From NCBI GenBank assembly GCA_004431415.1, contig QPMI01000143.1:1-64000 (forward strand): a stretch of 64,000 nt of DNA, given 5' to 3'. This stretch comes from Cyanophora paradoxa (taxonomy: Eukaryota; Glaucocystophyceae; Cyanophorales; Cyanophoraceae). Below the pieces are notes generated by a model, which had not been told where the DNA came from, searched no databases, and saw only the letters and a list, made by a program, of their open reading frames with translations. Below are positions 21,748 to 33,160 of the stretch, piece after piece (the first letter of the stretch is position 1; each line of letters opens with the position of its first letter). The translations under genes were made by a program, and so were the position numbers.

Positions 21748-22469
21748 GGAGGTGCTGCGGTCGAGGTGTGGAGCGAAGGCGCCGAGATGCCTGCATGGCG
21801 GATTGTCAGTCCTGCGGTAGCAGGGGCTACGAGGAGAGAGCGCGCACGGGGAAGCTTTGCGGGAGGCTCGAGCTTTCCCCTGCCGGCGCTGGCGCCGGCG
21901 CCCCTGCCCCGGCCGCCGCCCCTTCCGCCGCCCCTGCCGCGTGCGGCTGCGGCTGAAGCGGGCTGCGCAGGTGCGGCTGGAGCTGCTGGCGCAACGACTC
22001 GAGCGAACCAGCAGGGGTCCGCGTCGGGGTGCAACGCAGATCTTCGCGTTGCCGGAGTGCGCGTCTCGCCGTCCGCAGCGCTCCCATCGTCGAGCGATTC
22101 GTTTTTGAACTGCGCGTTCCATTCGTCGATCTGGCGGGAGCGCTCGCGCTCCTCCTCGGCCTTGGCCGCTGCAGCCGCGCGCCGCGCGTCTCCATCGATA
22201 CCGAGAAGACGTTCCAGCAACTTCGCTGCACGCGGAATTGGCATGGAAGGCCTGAGCTCATCGCCTGAGCTCATCGCCGCTTGCTCGGCTCTGCCAGCGC
22301 TGCCGCTGCCGCTCCCGCCGGCAGCGGCATTTCTGCTCCGCGCCCAATACTCTCGCTCTGCATCATGACCAAAGACACCAGAGTAATCTCTCTGAAGAGC
22401 GGGATTGACCCCTGCCGCGGCGCTGGACACGCTGGACGCGCTGCCGCTGGCAGCCGACGCCCTCATCAC
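19914..22469 (-). CDS. F-box protein with leucine-rich repeats and poly-Gln tract
   Basis: The start is the ATG at 22469 (MMRASAASGSASSV). The N-terminal ~270 residues are low complexity: an Ala/Glu helix (AKAEEERERSRQIDEWNAQF), a Gly/Arg-rich RGG-like tract and eleven glutamines. The F-box follows: FPFERLPPELLSRVLQLAGP then AAWSLRRVSRGWRAAFAGIVW. After it come leucine-rich segments (LCLAAAV, LESLQLPP, LRRAALALP, ECLGVYTD, then across introns LPRLARLDALLVV, LARLESLELLRVRLG, SLVSLELQAPP, SLRRLRLAATTP), ending in an Arg/Pro/Ser tail. Known: F-box proteins are substrate receptors of SCF ubiquitin ligases, binding Skp1 through the F-box. Introns lie roughly at 20640-20700 and 20900-20955. The substrate is unknown. 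Confidence 0.8.
21714..21746. repeat. CTG/CAG trinucleotide repeat, 11 units (poly-Gln)
   Basis: Eleven CTG units on the plus strand, coding eleven Gln on the minus strand just upstream of the F-box. Perfect trinucleotide arrays of this kind usually vary in length between strains. Confidence 0.95.
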
Positions 22470-23294
22470 CGCTGGGCTCTGTCACATGGTGTATACGTAC
22501 CCCAGCACAACTCTTCCCCTCGAATTTGAATTTGAATTACCGCCTTGAGCTTCGCGCAATTAATATTCGAACGCGCCGGGCCGGCGCCTAGCTCGGCCCG
22601 GCGGCCTGGCCTATAGACTGCTATAGCTAGGCTGGCGTGGCGATCAGGCCGTGCACGTGGCGCGCGCGCGAGCGCTATATATAGCTCAGCGGCTAGCGGT
22701 CCGATAGCGCTAGCGCGGCCGGCGCCGCGGGGTCAAGTTGAAACGTTCGCCCCGCCGCTCATCATGGCATGATCAGTGCACGTGAGCTCGAGACTCTCTG
22801 AGACCTAGATCGGAATCCGGATCCGGACTCCGGGACTGGAGGCTCGAGGCCCTGAGGGGCCCGGGGCAGGGCCAACCAGCTGCAGGGGCGGGGCGGGTTC
22901 AAAAAGATTGTACTGAAATCACTGCCAGGCTGAATCATGAATATTAACATGTAGAATACTCAGTGACTATTATAGAGAGCGGACATGACTCGGCGACATC
23001 ACGGCATCACTTACTCTCATGATCACTCACTCAAGTGTCTCTCAACAGTCTCAGCGTCTACGATCGAACTAACCATCATGGCATCCACTGAAATCAATAA
23101 ACTACAGCAGCACTGCGGCAAGCGGCATCTGTGTCGCTTACGATGCGATCTATACGTATACTGTAACATAACCTGCACCTGATTCAATTTCATTGCTAGA
23201 ATTCGAAAAACTTGAAAGGAATCGGCCATGGATCCGGAGGCCGAGGACCTACAGCTACTGCAAAAACGGGCCGTTGAGGCCCTCCGATCTACGA
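22470..23294. other. Intergenic region upstream of the F-box gene, no supported gene
   Basis: Mixed composition: palindromic GC motifs (about 22565-22740), a TATATATA stretch near 22676-22684 and an AT-rich part (22900-23215). It holds the promoter of the minus-strand F-box gene and the 3' flank of the nitrate transporter gene. I see no RNA gene. Confidence 0.5.
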
Positions 23295-26200
23295 TCACGG
23301 GGCGGGCTGCTGCGCGGCAGCCCCCGCGGGGCGGTACTCGACGCTGAACGAGAAGGGGGACTCGGTGGGATACTGGCCCCCGGCCGGCGAGTCGCGGCTG
23401 CGGGCGCCGGAGAGGGCCGCCGGGGCGGCGGGGAGCTCGATCGCGAGGGGCGGCGAGGGCACCGGCTCGAGCTCGAGGCGGGAGCGCGCGAGGGCCGCCG
23501 CGAGGGGTACCGCCCCGCCGTGGACGCTGTCCCCCGCGGCCTCGTACGGGGCGCGCCGGGCCGGCTCGGGGCCGCCGGCGGGGCGGGCGACGGCCAGGGA
23601 GCCGGCGGCGAGCGGCCGGGCGACGTAGTGGCCGCGCTGCGAGCCGCCCGGGCCGTGCTGGGAGGCCCCCGGCGTCGCCGGGCCGCTGCCGATGGAGGCG
23701 AGTGAGAGCGGCCCGCCGATGCCGACGCCGATGCCGTTCGGGCCGATGTGGACGGACGGCTCCGGCATGCTGAAGTCGAAGGCCGACCCCGCCGCGATGC
23801 TGTTGTCCGGCACCGGGTCGTACTCGGCCTGGGGTACGCGGTTCATGAGTGCCACGACGAGGGCGGAGGCGAGGGGGATACATGGATCGAACCTTGGTGC
23901 TGGTGCGCTCGTTGGCGCCCCTGCGGAAGGCCGATGCGCCGCCGTACTCGGGGAACCTCATCTGAACGAAACCTCTCAAAACAAAGAGCAGGCGGGGGTC
24001 GGGAGGGTACAGCGCACCGTGAGGACGACGCAGGAGCAGCCGAGGACGATGCCCCCCAGGATCGCGTACCCGTCCGGGTACGAGAATGTCTGCGCGCCGG
24101 GGGGTACGTGAGCTCCGAAGAGGAGCGCTCTTCAGAGAGTTCTATTATTAGAAGAGCGCGCCTTGAAGAGCTGGAGGAAGCACAGGGAGCCGAGGTTGCC
24201 GGCGGCGCCCACGACGCCGCTCGAGGCGCCCAGGGCCTCCCGGTTCAGCAGGGGTACACAGCCGAACGTCATCCCGCTGCTCGCTGCGGGGCAAGGCGCC
24301 TCAGGACAAAGAAAGCTCGGCCGAGGGCTCAGCCTCGGGAAGGAAAGAAAGCTCGCGTACCCTGGCAGAAGTAGGCGAAGCAGACCATGAGGATGACGGC
24401 GCCGGGGAGCCCCTTCATCCGGCTGCCGGGGTACCCGTTCGGCCCCGCGGAGGGGGGGTACGCGCGGCGTGTTGGCGGGGGTACCTGAATGCGATGAGGC
24501 AGGCGCCCTCGCACATCAGCGCGGCGAAAAGGACCTGCGGGCCGCGGGGGCAAGGTTAGACGGGGCGAGCGAGCGGGGTACGAGGGATCGGGGGGGTACC
24601 AGGATGCGGCCCTGGGGCCCGCGGGAGCGGGCGGCGCGGTCCGAGATGAGGCCCCCCGAGAGGCGCGAGAAGATGTTCATGAGGCCGTAGATGCTCCCCA
24701 CGCCCCCGGCCGCCACCTGGGGCGCGCTGGGCGTCAGGCTGGCGGGGAGCGGGCGGGGGCGGGTGGGGTCGAAGGACTAAGATTTTGCTTTTTTTTAACT
24801 ATCTCAAAGGCGGGCGCACGCGACTGAGGCCCCACTCGGCGGTGACGTAGTCGACGACTGCGGCGAAAGCTCTCAGCAAGCGAAGAATTGATCGCGAGAG
24901 GGAGTGGGGGTGCCCACTCGTCGAGTTGACTGCGCGAAAGCAGGACATTAAGCAGGAGAAAGGTCGAAGAGGGTTCGTTCGAATCAATGCGCACCCGTGA
25001 TCTCCATGCCGAAGCAGAGGACGTACACGGCGGCGAGGACGTACGTCCGGTAGTCCGTCAGCGCGATCCGCAGCGGGCTCCGCGCGGGGGCCGGGCCCTT
25101 CGGCTTCTCCTTCGCCGCCGCCCGCTGCGCGGCGCGCTGCGAGCCAAGGAGTCGTGCGCGCGTGAGGAACTACTAAGAGAGAGCGGGTGGGATGAGACGG
25201 GGCGGACGAGGGCGCGGATGGGGCCGTGGGGTGTGTCCTGGGCGAGCAGAGCGACCCCGAGGCCCGCCGCCGCGCAGAGGCCACCGGGGATCACCATCGC
25301 GTAGCTGGGGTACAGTAACGTTAGGGGGTAGGTGGGAGGGGAGGGGGTACGGGGCGGGCACCGCCAGGACTGGCCCTCCGAGAAGCCCCCGGCCACGAAG
25401 CCCGAGACGAGGAGGGGTATCAGGAGCTGGGCCACGCCGCCGCCCTGGGGGTACACCGCGATCAGAACGAGAGATTTTGAAACGAAGGGGAAGGAGCGGA
25501 AGAGGGGTACCATGTTGCCCCAGCCGCCGGCCATCGCGTTCGCCGTGCCGACGACGTTGCGCGAGAACATGAGCGACGTGTGCATCTGGGGGTACAGGTC
25601 AGGCAGGGGAGGCAGAGGCGAAAAAGAGGGGGCGGGGGTACCTGGTTGCAGACGAACGAGGCGCCGACGAGGGAGATGAAGGCGCGGCAGGCCACGAAAC
25701 CCGTGTAGGCTGGCGGGGTACAGGGTGTGAATCCAGGGTACAAGGGGGGCGGGACGGATCGGATTCGAGCTCGAGGGCGCACAGGTGGAGAGGCCGACGC
25801 AGGCGACGGGGACGGAGCAGGCGAGGAGGACGGTGGACATCGCGAGGCGGGGCCCGATGCGGTCCGCCAGGGGGCCGATGAGCACGCGCGCCAGGATCGT
25901 CACGCCCACCCCCACGCTGTTGCTGTCCGAGACCTGGAGCCGGGTTCGATTCAGATCTAGAACAGAATAGAATGAGGCGCGCGGCGGATTCGAACCTGGG
26001 CGCGGGTGAGGCCCATGTCGGCTCGGATGGTCGGCATGACGGCGGGGACAGAGAACCACGCCAGGAAAGCGGTGAAGAACGCGATCCACTCGCTGCGCTT
26101 GAAGGATCAGCGAGGGCGGGCAGCTCGCGATCGAGCGCGGCGCGTGCATAAGCGCACCAGTGGAGCTCGCGCATGTGGGGCTGCTTGAAGGACAGCAATT

Positions 26201-26592
26201 TGATCTTGGTGGCCTGCGAAGCAATTCAAACGTCGACGATTGCGAGGGACGCGCGCGCGCTCGCGCGGTCGTCGTCGCACCTTGCCCTCGGCGTCGACGG
26301 GCAGATCGAACTTGGGCGCGATGCCGACCGTCGCGGGCGGGATCCGAGCGCCTGTACCGGCCTTCGGGTTCTCTTCGTCGGCGCGCCAGTCGAGTTGGAC
26401 GACCTGTGGGGGCCCATCCGCTCCCGCGGCCGGAACGCCGGCGAGGGCAAGCGCCATCGCCTGCCCCTGGCTCCGCCGCTCCGAAAAGCTCGAGCGGTCG
26501 ATCATGCGTTCGCCTTTCAGGTCGACTCCTGTCGTCGATGCGGGCCTTGGGGGGTTCGCACAGGGCCCGATGGGCTGCGGCCCGTCCACCAT
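23295..26592 (-). CDS. NRT2: NRT2-family high-affinity nitrate/nitrite transporter (MFS, NarK/NRT2)
   Basis: Seen: the N-terminus carries FDLPVDAEGK joined to ATKIKLLSFKQPHMRELHW, the usual cytosolic lead of NRT2. Then come WIAFFTAFLAWFSVPAVMP, TILARVLIGPLADRIGPRL (MFS loop motif), RNVVGTANAMAGGWGNM joined to GGGVAQLLIPLLVSGFVAG (the nitrate signature AGWGN(M/L)GGG), YVLAAVYVLCFGMEITG, YGLMNIFSRLSGGLISDR, and EALGASSGVVGAAGNLGSL (second NRT2 signature). About 12 helices are spread over many exons. The C-terminal tail from ~23850 is long, Pro/Ala/Ser-rich and cytosolic-looking. Known: proton-coupled nitrate uptake at the plasma membrane. In-frame ATGs occur at 26610, 26592 and 26505; the start is unproven. 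I see no adjacent nitrate reductase or NAR2. Confidence 0.88.
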
Positions 26593-27228
26593 CGATATCG
26601 CGCTGATCAAGCGCTAGCTAGAACGATCTGATCTTCGAGATCGATCGATGGCGGCTGCGGGCGTGCGCTCGTGCGCGGCCGATCGGCGCCTGCTGTGATG
26701 CCTTGCAAGCGCTGAGCTGCTTGCAGCTGAGATGCGCTGCGTGCGGGTTAAACGAGCGCACGCGCCGGTCGACGTAGTAGCTGGCGCGCGTGCGGCGATC
26801 GGATCTAGGGCGCTTCGGGTGACTGTCGGCCGATCTCCCGCTGCAGCATTTCGATCATGGAGCGAGCGCTGGAAAGGGCGGAGGCAGGACATCTTTGCTT
26901 CTGTGTGATTTTGAAGCGGCGCGGGTGGGGAACGCCGGGGGGTACGAGGTTCTCATACCCACTGCAAGCTGCAGCGCGAGCCAGTTCAAACCCTCTATGT
27001 AGCCGCAAGCTCTCGCGCGCCGCACTGCGCATGCGGCAATGAATGGCAAAACAAAACCACAGCGGCGATGCGCCCCTCCCCTTCCCAGTGAGTTCCCACT
27101 GAGTCCCAAGGCCGCGGCAGGGTGCGATCTCGGTGCGAAACTTGAACTACTACAGTTGGCGTCCAATGCACTAACGCTGCAGCGCCCTGCGCCGGTGGCG
27201 GCGCCCGCGGGGCCGGGGCGCGCGGGCC
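26593..27228. other. Intergenic region between the NRT2 start and the NOP14 stop
   Basis: Contains the presumed NRT2 promoter (minus strand) and the NOP14 3' flank. There are GATC-rich palindromic stretches (26610-26660). No coding segment is supported. Confidence 0.5.
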
Positions 27229-30200
27229 TCACAGCGGCTTCCCCTTCTTCTTGAGCTTCTCGTAGACCTTTGCCTCGTGGGCCTGCATGCCGAGCTCGGC
27301 CATGAGCCGCTTCGTCTTCTCCTTGCGCTCCGCGTCCTCCGCCTGCATCTCCCGGTGCTTCGTCTGCGCCAGAAACGACGCGTCCTTCCGCAGCTCCCGC
27401 ACCGCCCCCTGCTGAGAAAGTCAGGGGGGTGCGGGAGGGATGGAAGACGGAGCCGGCGGGCCTTCATCTCGTTGGTGTACTGGCGCTTCATCTTCTTCTC
27501 CTCGGCGCGGTCGCGGTCCACGTCGGCCGGGCGCAGGTTCCGCCCGAACTGCTCGTCGAACTTCGGGTTGAACATCTGCGGGGGCGGGGGCGGGCGAGCC
27601 GGGGTCAGCTGGGATCGTTTGTTCTTTCACAGGGCGGGCCGGGCGGCGCTGCGGACCTTGATGGGCGCCGGCTTGCGGGCCTGCAGCCGCAGCGGCCGCC
27701 GGGCCCTCTCCGCCTCCGCCGCCTTGGCCTCGATGCGCGCCGCCAGCGCCCCGTGCGCCTCGCGCAGCGCCGCCGGCAGCGCCGCCGCGCGCGCCTGCCG
27801 CAGCGTCGCCAGCACGGGCCCGTAGACGTCGCCGTACGCCGCGTTGCCCTCCAGCAGAGCGGCGAAGCGGCCCATGAGGGCGTACGCGTTGGCGGCGGCG
27901 TTGACGCGGAACTGGTCCGAGGCGAGGAAGCCGTCGGCGGCGGGCGTGCCCAGCTCGTCGAGGCGCAGGGGCGCCGGGCTCAGCTTCGCCGCCGCCTTGC
28001 GGTCCTTGACGGCGAGGAGGTCGCCCAAGGTCGCCGCCGAGGGGCAGGCCGCGAGCGGCGGCCACCGCGGGCCCCGCGGGGGCGCCCCGGCGGCCTCGCC
28101 CGCGTCGCCCTTCTTGCGCTTGGGCCCCGCGGAGGCCGGGGCCGGGGCCGGGGAGGGGTACGCGGAGAGGAAGGAGGCGAGGCAGGCGTGGAGGAAGCCG
28201 ATCGCCTCCGGGCAGTACCGCTTCCCGGGGGCGCAGTACTGCCGGGGTACAGCGTCAAAAGGGTGGTTAGGTAAGGTCGGGGAGGGGGTACGCGCGCACG
28301 ACGTAGGCGAGGGAGCAGAGGAAGAGGGCGGCGAGGAGGTCGTGGGGGGAGCGGAGGGGGCACTGGGCGAGCCAGCGGCAGGCGAGGGAGAGGGCCGGCG
28401 TCGTCACGGGGTGCGAGAAGTCCGAGGCGGGGAAGAGGGCGGGCGGGAGCTTCAGCAGCACGAGCTGCCCGGCGTCGGGCCAGAGCGACGGCGCGGCCGT
28501 CGCCCCTTCTCCGCCGCCGCCGCCCTCCTCGAGGCCCTCGGGGAGGCCCTCGAGGAGGCCCCTGCTGGTCTCCTCGCTCCAGGCCCCCACGAGCTCGCGG
28601 AAGGCGGCGGCGGCCACCTCGGGCATCTCCTGCGTGAGCTTGTGCACGTGCCTGAAGACCGAGTCGAGCTCGGCCAGGTCCACGGGGCCCCGCCCGCCCG
28701 GCGGGCCCCCCGCCGAGCGCCCCAGCCCGATCCCCCGCACGTGCTCCAGCAGCACCCGGTAGAACACTGCGGGGGCGGGGGGCGGGGCGGGGGCGGGAAA
28801 GGCGAGGCGAGGCGTCAGGCGGGGACGGCGGCGGCGGAGAGGCAAGGGGCGTCTAAGCTTGGCGCGCGGTCAGCTGGTAGTGCATGAATAAGGTGATCGT
28901 CACTGGCAATCGGCGATCTTGGTGATGGGATGGGATCATCACACCCGCAGCGCCTAGAAGCCCTCCCCCGGCCCCGAAAGGAGAGAAGAGGCGCACCCTC
29001 CATCTTCTTGCGGTTCTCGGGGCCGAGGGCGGCGCGGTTGCAGACGATGATGCGCTCGAGAACCGTCCCGCGGTCGGCCGCCGTCTTGCCGTACAGCCGG
29101 AGCAGCTTCCTCAGCTCCTTGTACGACTTGGGGCACTCGAACACGTACGGCATCTGCGCCCCCGGCGGCTCAGGCGCCGTCTGAGCGGCGCCCGGAGCGC
29201 TCCGGGGCGGACCTCCTCGACGGGGGGCGGCGCCGCCGGCTCCTCCTCCTCCCCCTCCTCCTCCTCCTTGTCCGCGCCGGCGGGGGCGCGCAGGGTACGC
29301 CTCCTCGAGACCCACGCCTCCAGATCCTCCCCCGCCTCGTCCTCCAGGTCTACCCCCTCATCCTCCTCCCCCTCCTCCCCCTCCTCTTCGCCCTCCTCCT
29401 CGCCGCTGCCGCTGCCGCTGGCGCTCCCCTCCTCATCGCCCTCATCGCCCTCCTCCTCCTCCTCGCCGCTGCCGCTGCCGCTGCCCTCGCCCTCCTCCTC
29501 CCCCTCCTCCCCCTCCAGGGCGAAGTTGCCGTCGAGGGCGTCCGCGCTCTCGTCCTTCGGGACCTTGGCCTTCTTCTCCTTCTTCGCCTTGGCATTGGCC
29601 TTCTCGTCCTTCTTCGCCTTCTTCTTCTTGGGGCCCTCGTCCTCGTCCTCGTCCTCGTCCTCCTCGTCCTCCTCGTCCTCGGACCCGGAGCCCTCCCCGT
29701 CGTCCTCCGAGCCGCTGCTGCTGCCCTCCTGCGCCGCCTTTTCCAGCTGCGCGGGCGCCGTCAGGCTTCAGGGGTACGTCTTTCCGGGAACGAAACGGAC
29801 GCGTACCCGCTCGGCCTCGGCGGCCATCTTGGCGCGGAGGCGGCGGGCCTTGTACCCTCCGAGGGGCGCGGAGGCGGGCATGGCCTTGGCCTCGGTGTCC
29901 GAGTCCGGGTCGTAGTCGCCCCGCATGCGCCGCAGCCGCTCCCGCTGCGCGAGAGGGGCGGCGGGGCGAGGCGTCAGGCGCGGGCGGCGGCGGCGGCGGC
30001 GGAGAGGGTCCGGAGGGGCGTCTAAGCTCGGCGCGCGGTCAGCTGGTAGTGCATGAATAAAGTGATCGTCACAGGCAATCGGCGATCTTGGTGATGGGAT
30101 GGGATCATCACACCCGCGGCCCTTCGAAGTCCTCCCCCCCCCCGTCTAAAAATAGCGTGCGGACCTCGAGGCGCTCGAGGCGCTCCTTCTCCTCGCGGGC

Positions 30201-31543
30201 GACGTCCTCGGGCTTCTTCATCTTCTCCGCCGCCTGCACGCGCCGCTCCAGCCGCAGCTCCCGCACCGTCCGCTCGTAGTCGTCGTCGTCCGCCTGCTGC
30301 TTCGCCGCCGCTGTGGGGGCCGCCGCCGCCGCTGCCGCCGGTGCCGCCGCCGCCACCTTCTTCTTGTCCTCCTCGTGCGCGTGCGCCTGCTCGTGGCGGT
30401 CCTTGGGGTCCGCCCCGGCGCCGCCCCGCTTGGACGAGGACAGGAGGCCCCGGATCGAGTCGAACTCGAGGTCCAGCTTCTCCAGCAGCTCGTCCCGCTC
30501 CTCCCGTTGCTGCGCGGTCCTCAGCGGAGCGCCGGCGGCGGCGGGGGGCGGGGCGGGACGGGGCGGGGCGGGCGCGCCTTGCGCTGCTCGGCCTTGTGAT
30601 GCTTGCTCTTGGCTATGATCTCCTCCATGACCTCCTTCTTGGACTTGGTGCGGCCCTCGCCCTCGCCCTCCTCCTCGCCGCCGCCCTCCGCCTCGCCGCC
30701 CTCGCCGCCCTCCCGCTTCTTGGAAGGCACGAGCCCCCCGCCGAAGTGGAAGTCGCTAACGAAGTCGGCGCCGACTGCCGGCGCGCGTGAGTCGGTGAAG
30801 GTCAGACCCGGCCGGCCGGGCGGGGGCGCGCACCCTGGCCCTTGTCGGCGTCCTCCTCGTCCGAGAGCGGGATATCGTCCTTGAAGTCGTCGATCTCGGC
30901 GAGCGAGCGGCCTGCGCGATCGTCAGGCCGCTCCGCTCCGCTTCGCCCCGCCCCGCGCCGGCGCACCCAAGTGCGTCAGCTGCGCCCCGCCCTCCTCGTC
31001 GTCCTCCAGGTTGTACAGCGACTTCTTCGAGGCGCGCGACTACGGCCCGCCGGATCAGCCGGGGCAAACGGATGGGCTCCGCACGCGGCGCGCGAGGCGG
31101 CCGCACCTGCCGCTCGCGCTGGAAGCGCATCAGGTACTTGTCCTCCTCCGAGATCCGCTCATCGCGCTCGCCGAAGCGGCGATCGACGAACGCGTTCGAC
31201 TTGCCCTGCTGGCTGTACTCCACCAGCAACGTCGCCTTGCGCTGCGGGCCCCGGCGCGTCGGCGAGGCTCGCGATCGGCCGGGCGGGGCGCTCGCACACC
31301 GCCTCGATCGCCTTGCTGCGCGACGCCCCGCGCTCTCCCTGCTCTCCCTTGACTTTCCGGTTGACCACATCGAACTTGCGCTTGTTCACGCGCCGCTCGA
31401 AGGGGTTCACCTGCGTGGCGAGTCAGCGCCGCCCGGCTGCGCATACGGGCCGGGATCGCGGTCACCTTCTGCACCCCAGCATCCTTCTTCCCTATCGCCT
31501 TCCCCTTCGGGCCGGAGAGCCCGGTTCGTGGCTTCGCTTTCAT
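27229..31543 (-). CDS. NOP14: NOP14 nucleolar protein, 40S ribosome biogenesis (SSU processome)
   Basis: The start ATG is at 31543 (MKAKPRTGLSGPKGKAIG). Exons join to NPFERRVNKRKFDVVNRK, SRSKAIEAVRQRKATLLVEY, SNAFVDRRFGERDERISEED (the conserved NOP14 N-terminal block), FVSDFHFGGGLVPSKK, SKKEVMEEIIAKSKHHKAEQ, LLEKLDLEFDSIRGLLSS, a long Asp/Glu tract (~29350-29730), MPYVFECPKSYKELRKLL, and the C-terminal block FNPKFDEQFGRNLRPADVDR, RAEEKKMKRQYTNEMK, GAVRELRKDASFLAQTK, AELGMQAHEAKVYEKLKKKG. Known: NOP14 works with Emg1 and Noc4 in 18S rRNA maturation in the nucleolus. Order and content match the family along the whole length. Two unusually long introns share a repeated core (listed separately). 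The gene is divergent from the next plus-strand gene with only ~100 bp between them. Confidence 0.92.
28767..28996 (-). repeat. NOP14 intron A, 230 bp, carrying the shared 105-bp core
   Basis: Donor GTGCGC at 28996 (after ATGGAGG) and acceptor CCGCAG at 28767 (before the TGTTCTACCGG exon, VFYRVLLEHV). The core at about 28845-28949 recurs in intron B with three mismatches in 105 bp. It is far longer than the usual introns here. Confidence 0.85.
29340..29730 (-). repeat. Acidic low-complexity coding tract in NOP14
   Basis: On the plus strand this is CTCCTC-rich, and the minus strand encodes runs of Asp and Glu broken by Ser/Gly and a Lys-rich patch (KKKKAKKDEKANAK). Acidic tracts are normal in NOP14 and other nucleolar proteins. 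The repeats TCGCCGCTGCCGCTGCCGCT near 29400 and 29460 show slippage. Confidence 0.8.
29945..30164 (-). repeat. NOP14 intron B, 220 bp, second copy of the shared core
   Basis: Splicing of LE to RERLRRMRGDYDPD removes 29945-30164. The core at about 30014-30118 matches intron A at 102 of 105 positions by eye. Both introns also share GAGGCGTCAGGCG plus a GCGGCGG run next to the core. The rest of the two introns differs. Confidence 0.8.
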
Positions 31544-31645
31544 CGAATGGGGTACAGCGCCGAAGCGGCGAAAGTCGAGTGCGTGCTTTAGATCGGCCGG
31601 CTAGACCGCCAAGACACTAGCTCCGATCCGCTGGACCGCCTGGCA
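31544..31645. promoter_or_regulatory. Short divergent promoter region
   Basis: Only about 100 bp separate the NOP14 ATG (minus) from the plus-strand ATG at 31646, so both genes probably share a bidirectional promoter. No TATA box is obvious. This is inferred from spacing only. Confidence 0.4.
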
Positions 31646-32920
31646 ATGCCGGCACGGTCGCCGTTCGCCGGATGCTTCGGCGGCGACCAGCCGCCTTCGA
31701 ATTCGGCTCCTGACCGGCCAGAGTCCCCTCCGATCGCCTTTGGAGACGGGGACGGCAACGTTTATCTGCAACAGCAGCAGCCGGGGAATGGCGCCGGTGC
31801 GATGCAGGGGCTGCAGTTCGGGCCGAGCAAGTCCAGCGACGATCCCAGCAGCGCCGCCGTCTTCCTGCCCATTGATTCGGCCTTGATCTTCAAGCTCTCG
31901 CTCGAATTGCAGCGACCGTGCGCCCCCGTCGCTGCTGCAGTCAGGTCGCCCGCTGACGGTCCGCAATGTCGCAGAGGCGGCTTCCGCGTGCCCGTCTCTT
32001 TTAAGTCGGAGCCGCAGCGAAACAACGGCGGCGGCACCGGCATGTTCGCTGCCCGTCGCCACCGTCACCTCAATACGATCAAGCTGTGCGTTCTGATGAA
32101 GCGCGCCGTGGCGCCCCGCCTGACGGCCCACGCGCAGGGTCAAGGACGAGTCCTACGCGCTGAAGCTAGAGGTCTCGAACTGCTTCCTCGTGCGAAGGCG
32201 AGCGAGCGAGCGCGCTTGGAGCCCCTTGCGGCGCCAGCAGTTGATGCCCCGCGCGCGCAGCTTCGACGGCGGCCTGAAGGTCAACGGGCGCCGCCTGGAC
32301 GACGCGCGCATCTACTTCCGCGAGGGAAGCGACCGCGCCCTCATCGAGGGGCGCTGGAAGGTCCCAGGCGCGCCTCCGCCCCGCCCCGCCCCTCCCCGCC
32401 CCGCCCAGTCGCTCAACACAAGAGCGCAGAGGAGGCGGTGGCGTGCAGGCGCGGGGAGCGCGAGATGCTCGTCGTGTCAACCTCCTACACGCTCGTCTCG
32501 GGGGCGCAGGTCCCCGTCGAGATCCAGGCACGGTACCCCGGTCCAGTCGAGCTCGGTGCCCCCTGAATCTTCCCCCGGCAGCTCCAGTGCAAAATCTACG
32601 CCAGCGCGTCGCCCCAGAGCCGGTGGGGGAAGGAGTTCGCGGGGGCTACACTCTCCATGGACATCCGAACGGTGCGGCGCCGCGCGACGGCGGAGCGGAT
32701 GCAAGCGAGGCCCGATGCGAAGCTGACGGGCGGGCGGCAGGGCCGGGCGGCGGCGGAGGGCGTGCCGGCGTACCACGCGGGCACGGGGGTGCACCCGAAG
32801 CCCGTCGTACCGCCGGCCATCCGGGGGCCCCTGGCCGCCCTCTCCCTCGCCGCGAGCCGCCGCGGCAGCCTCGCCCGCGGGAGGCAACCCCGCGTCCCCG
32901 GACCCGTCCCGCCCCCTTAG
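31646..32920 (+). CDS. Unknown protein with a conserved-looking beta-rich core
   Basis: The likely start is ATG 31646 (MPARSPFAGCFGGDQPPSN), then FGDGDGNVYLQQQQPGNGAG. After a small intron NTIKL joins VKDESYALKLEVSNCFL, then SFDGGLKVNGRRLDDARIYF and REGSDRALIEGRWK, then EREMLVVSTSYTLVSGAQVP and EIQA, then (after the intron beginning GTACCCCGGTCC) LQCKIYASASPQSRWGKEF and ATLSMDIRTVRRR. It ends in a Pro/Arg tail with TAG at 32918-32920. I do not recognise a family. The middle looks like alternating strands. It could be cytosolic or nuclear; no signal peptide or membrane helix is seen. The N-terminal exon structure is uncertain. Confidence 0.5.
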
Positions 32921-33160
32921 CATTGGCTTAGGTAGTCCTTCGCTTAGGCGTACGCAGAGAGGTACAGATTGGTTTAATTTTTGAATGTAAATTGAGCTCC
33001 GATCCGGCTGCGTTCAGGCGAGAGTGCGTCGCGTAGCATATGTACAAGCTTAAGCGCCCAAGGGGGATGGGGAGAGGGGAGGGTGACGCCGCGAAAGGAG
33101 ACTGCAGCCGCGCGCCCCGCGCGCGGGTGGGCCTGGGGGAGCCACGCCGGCCCCGCGGCC

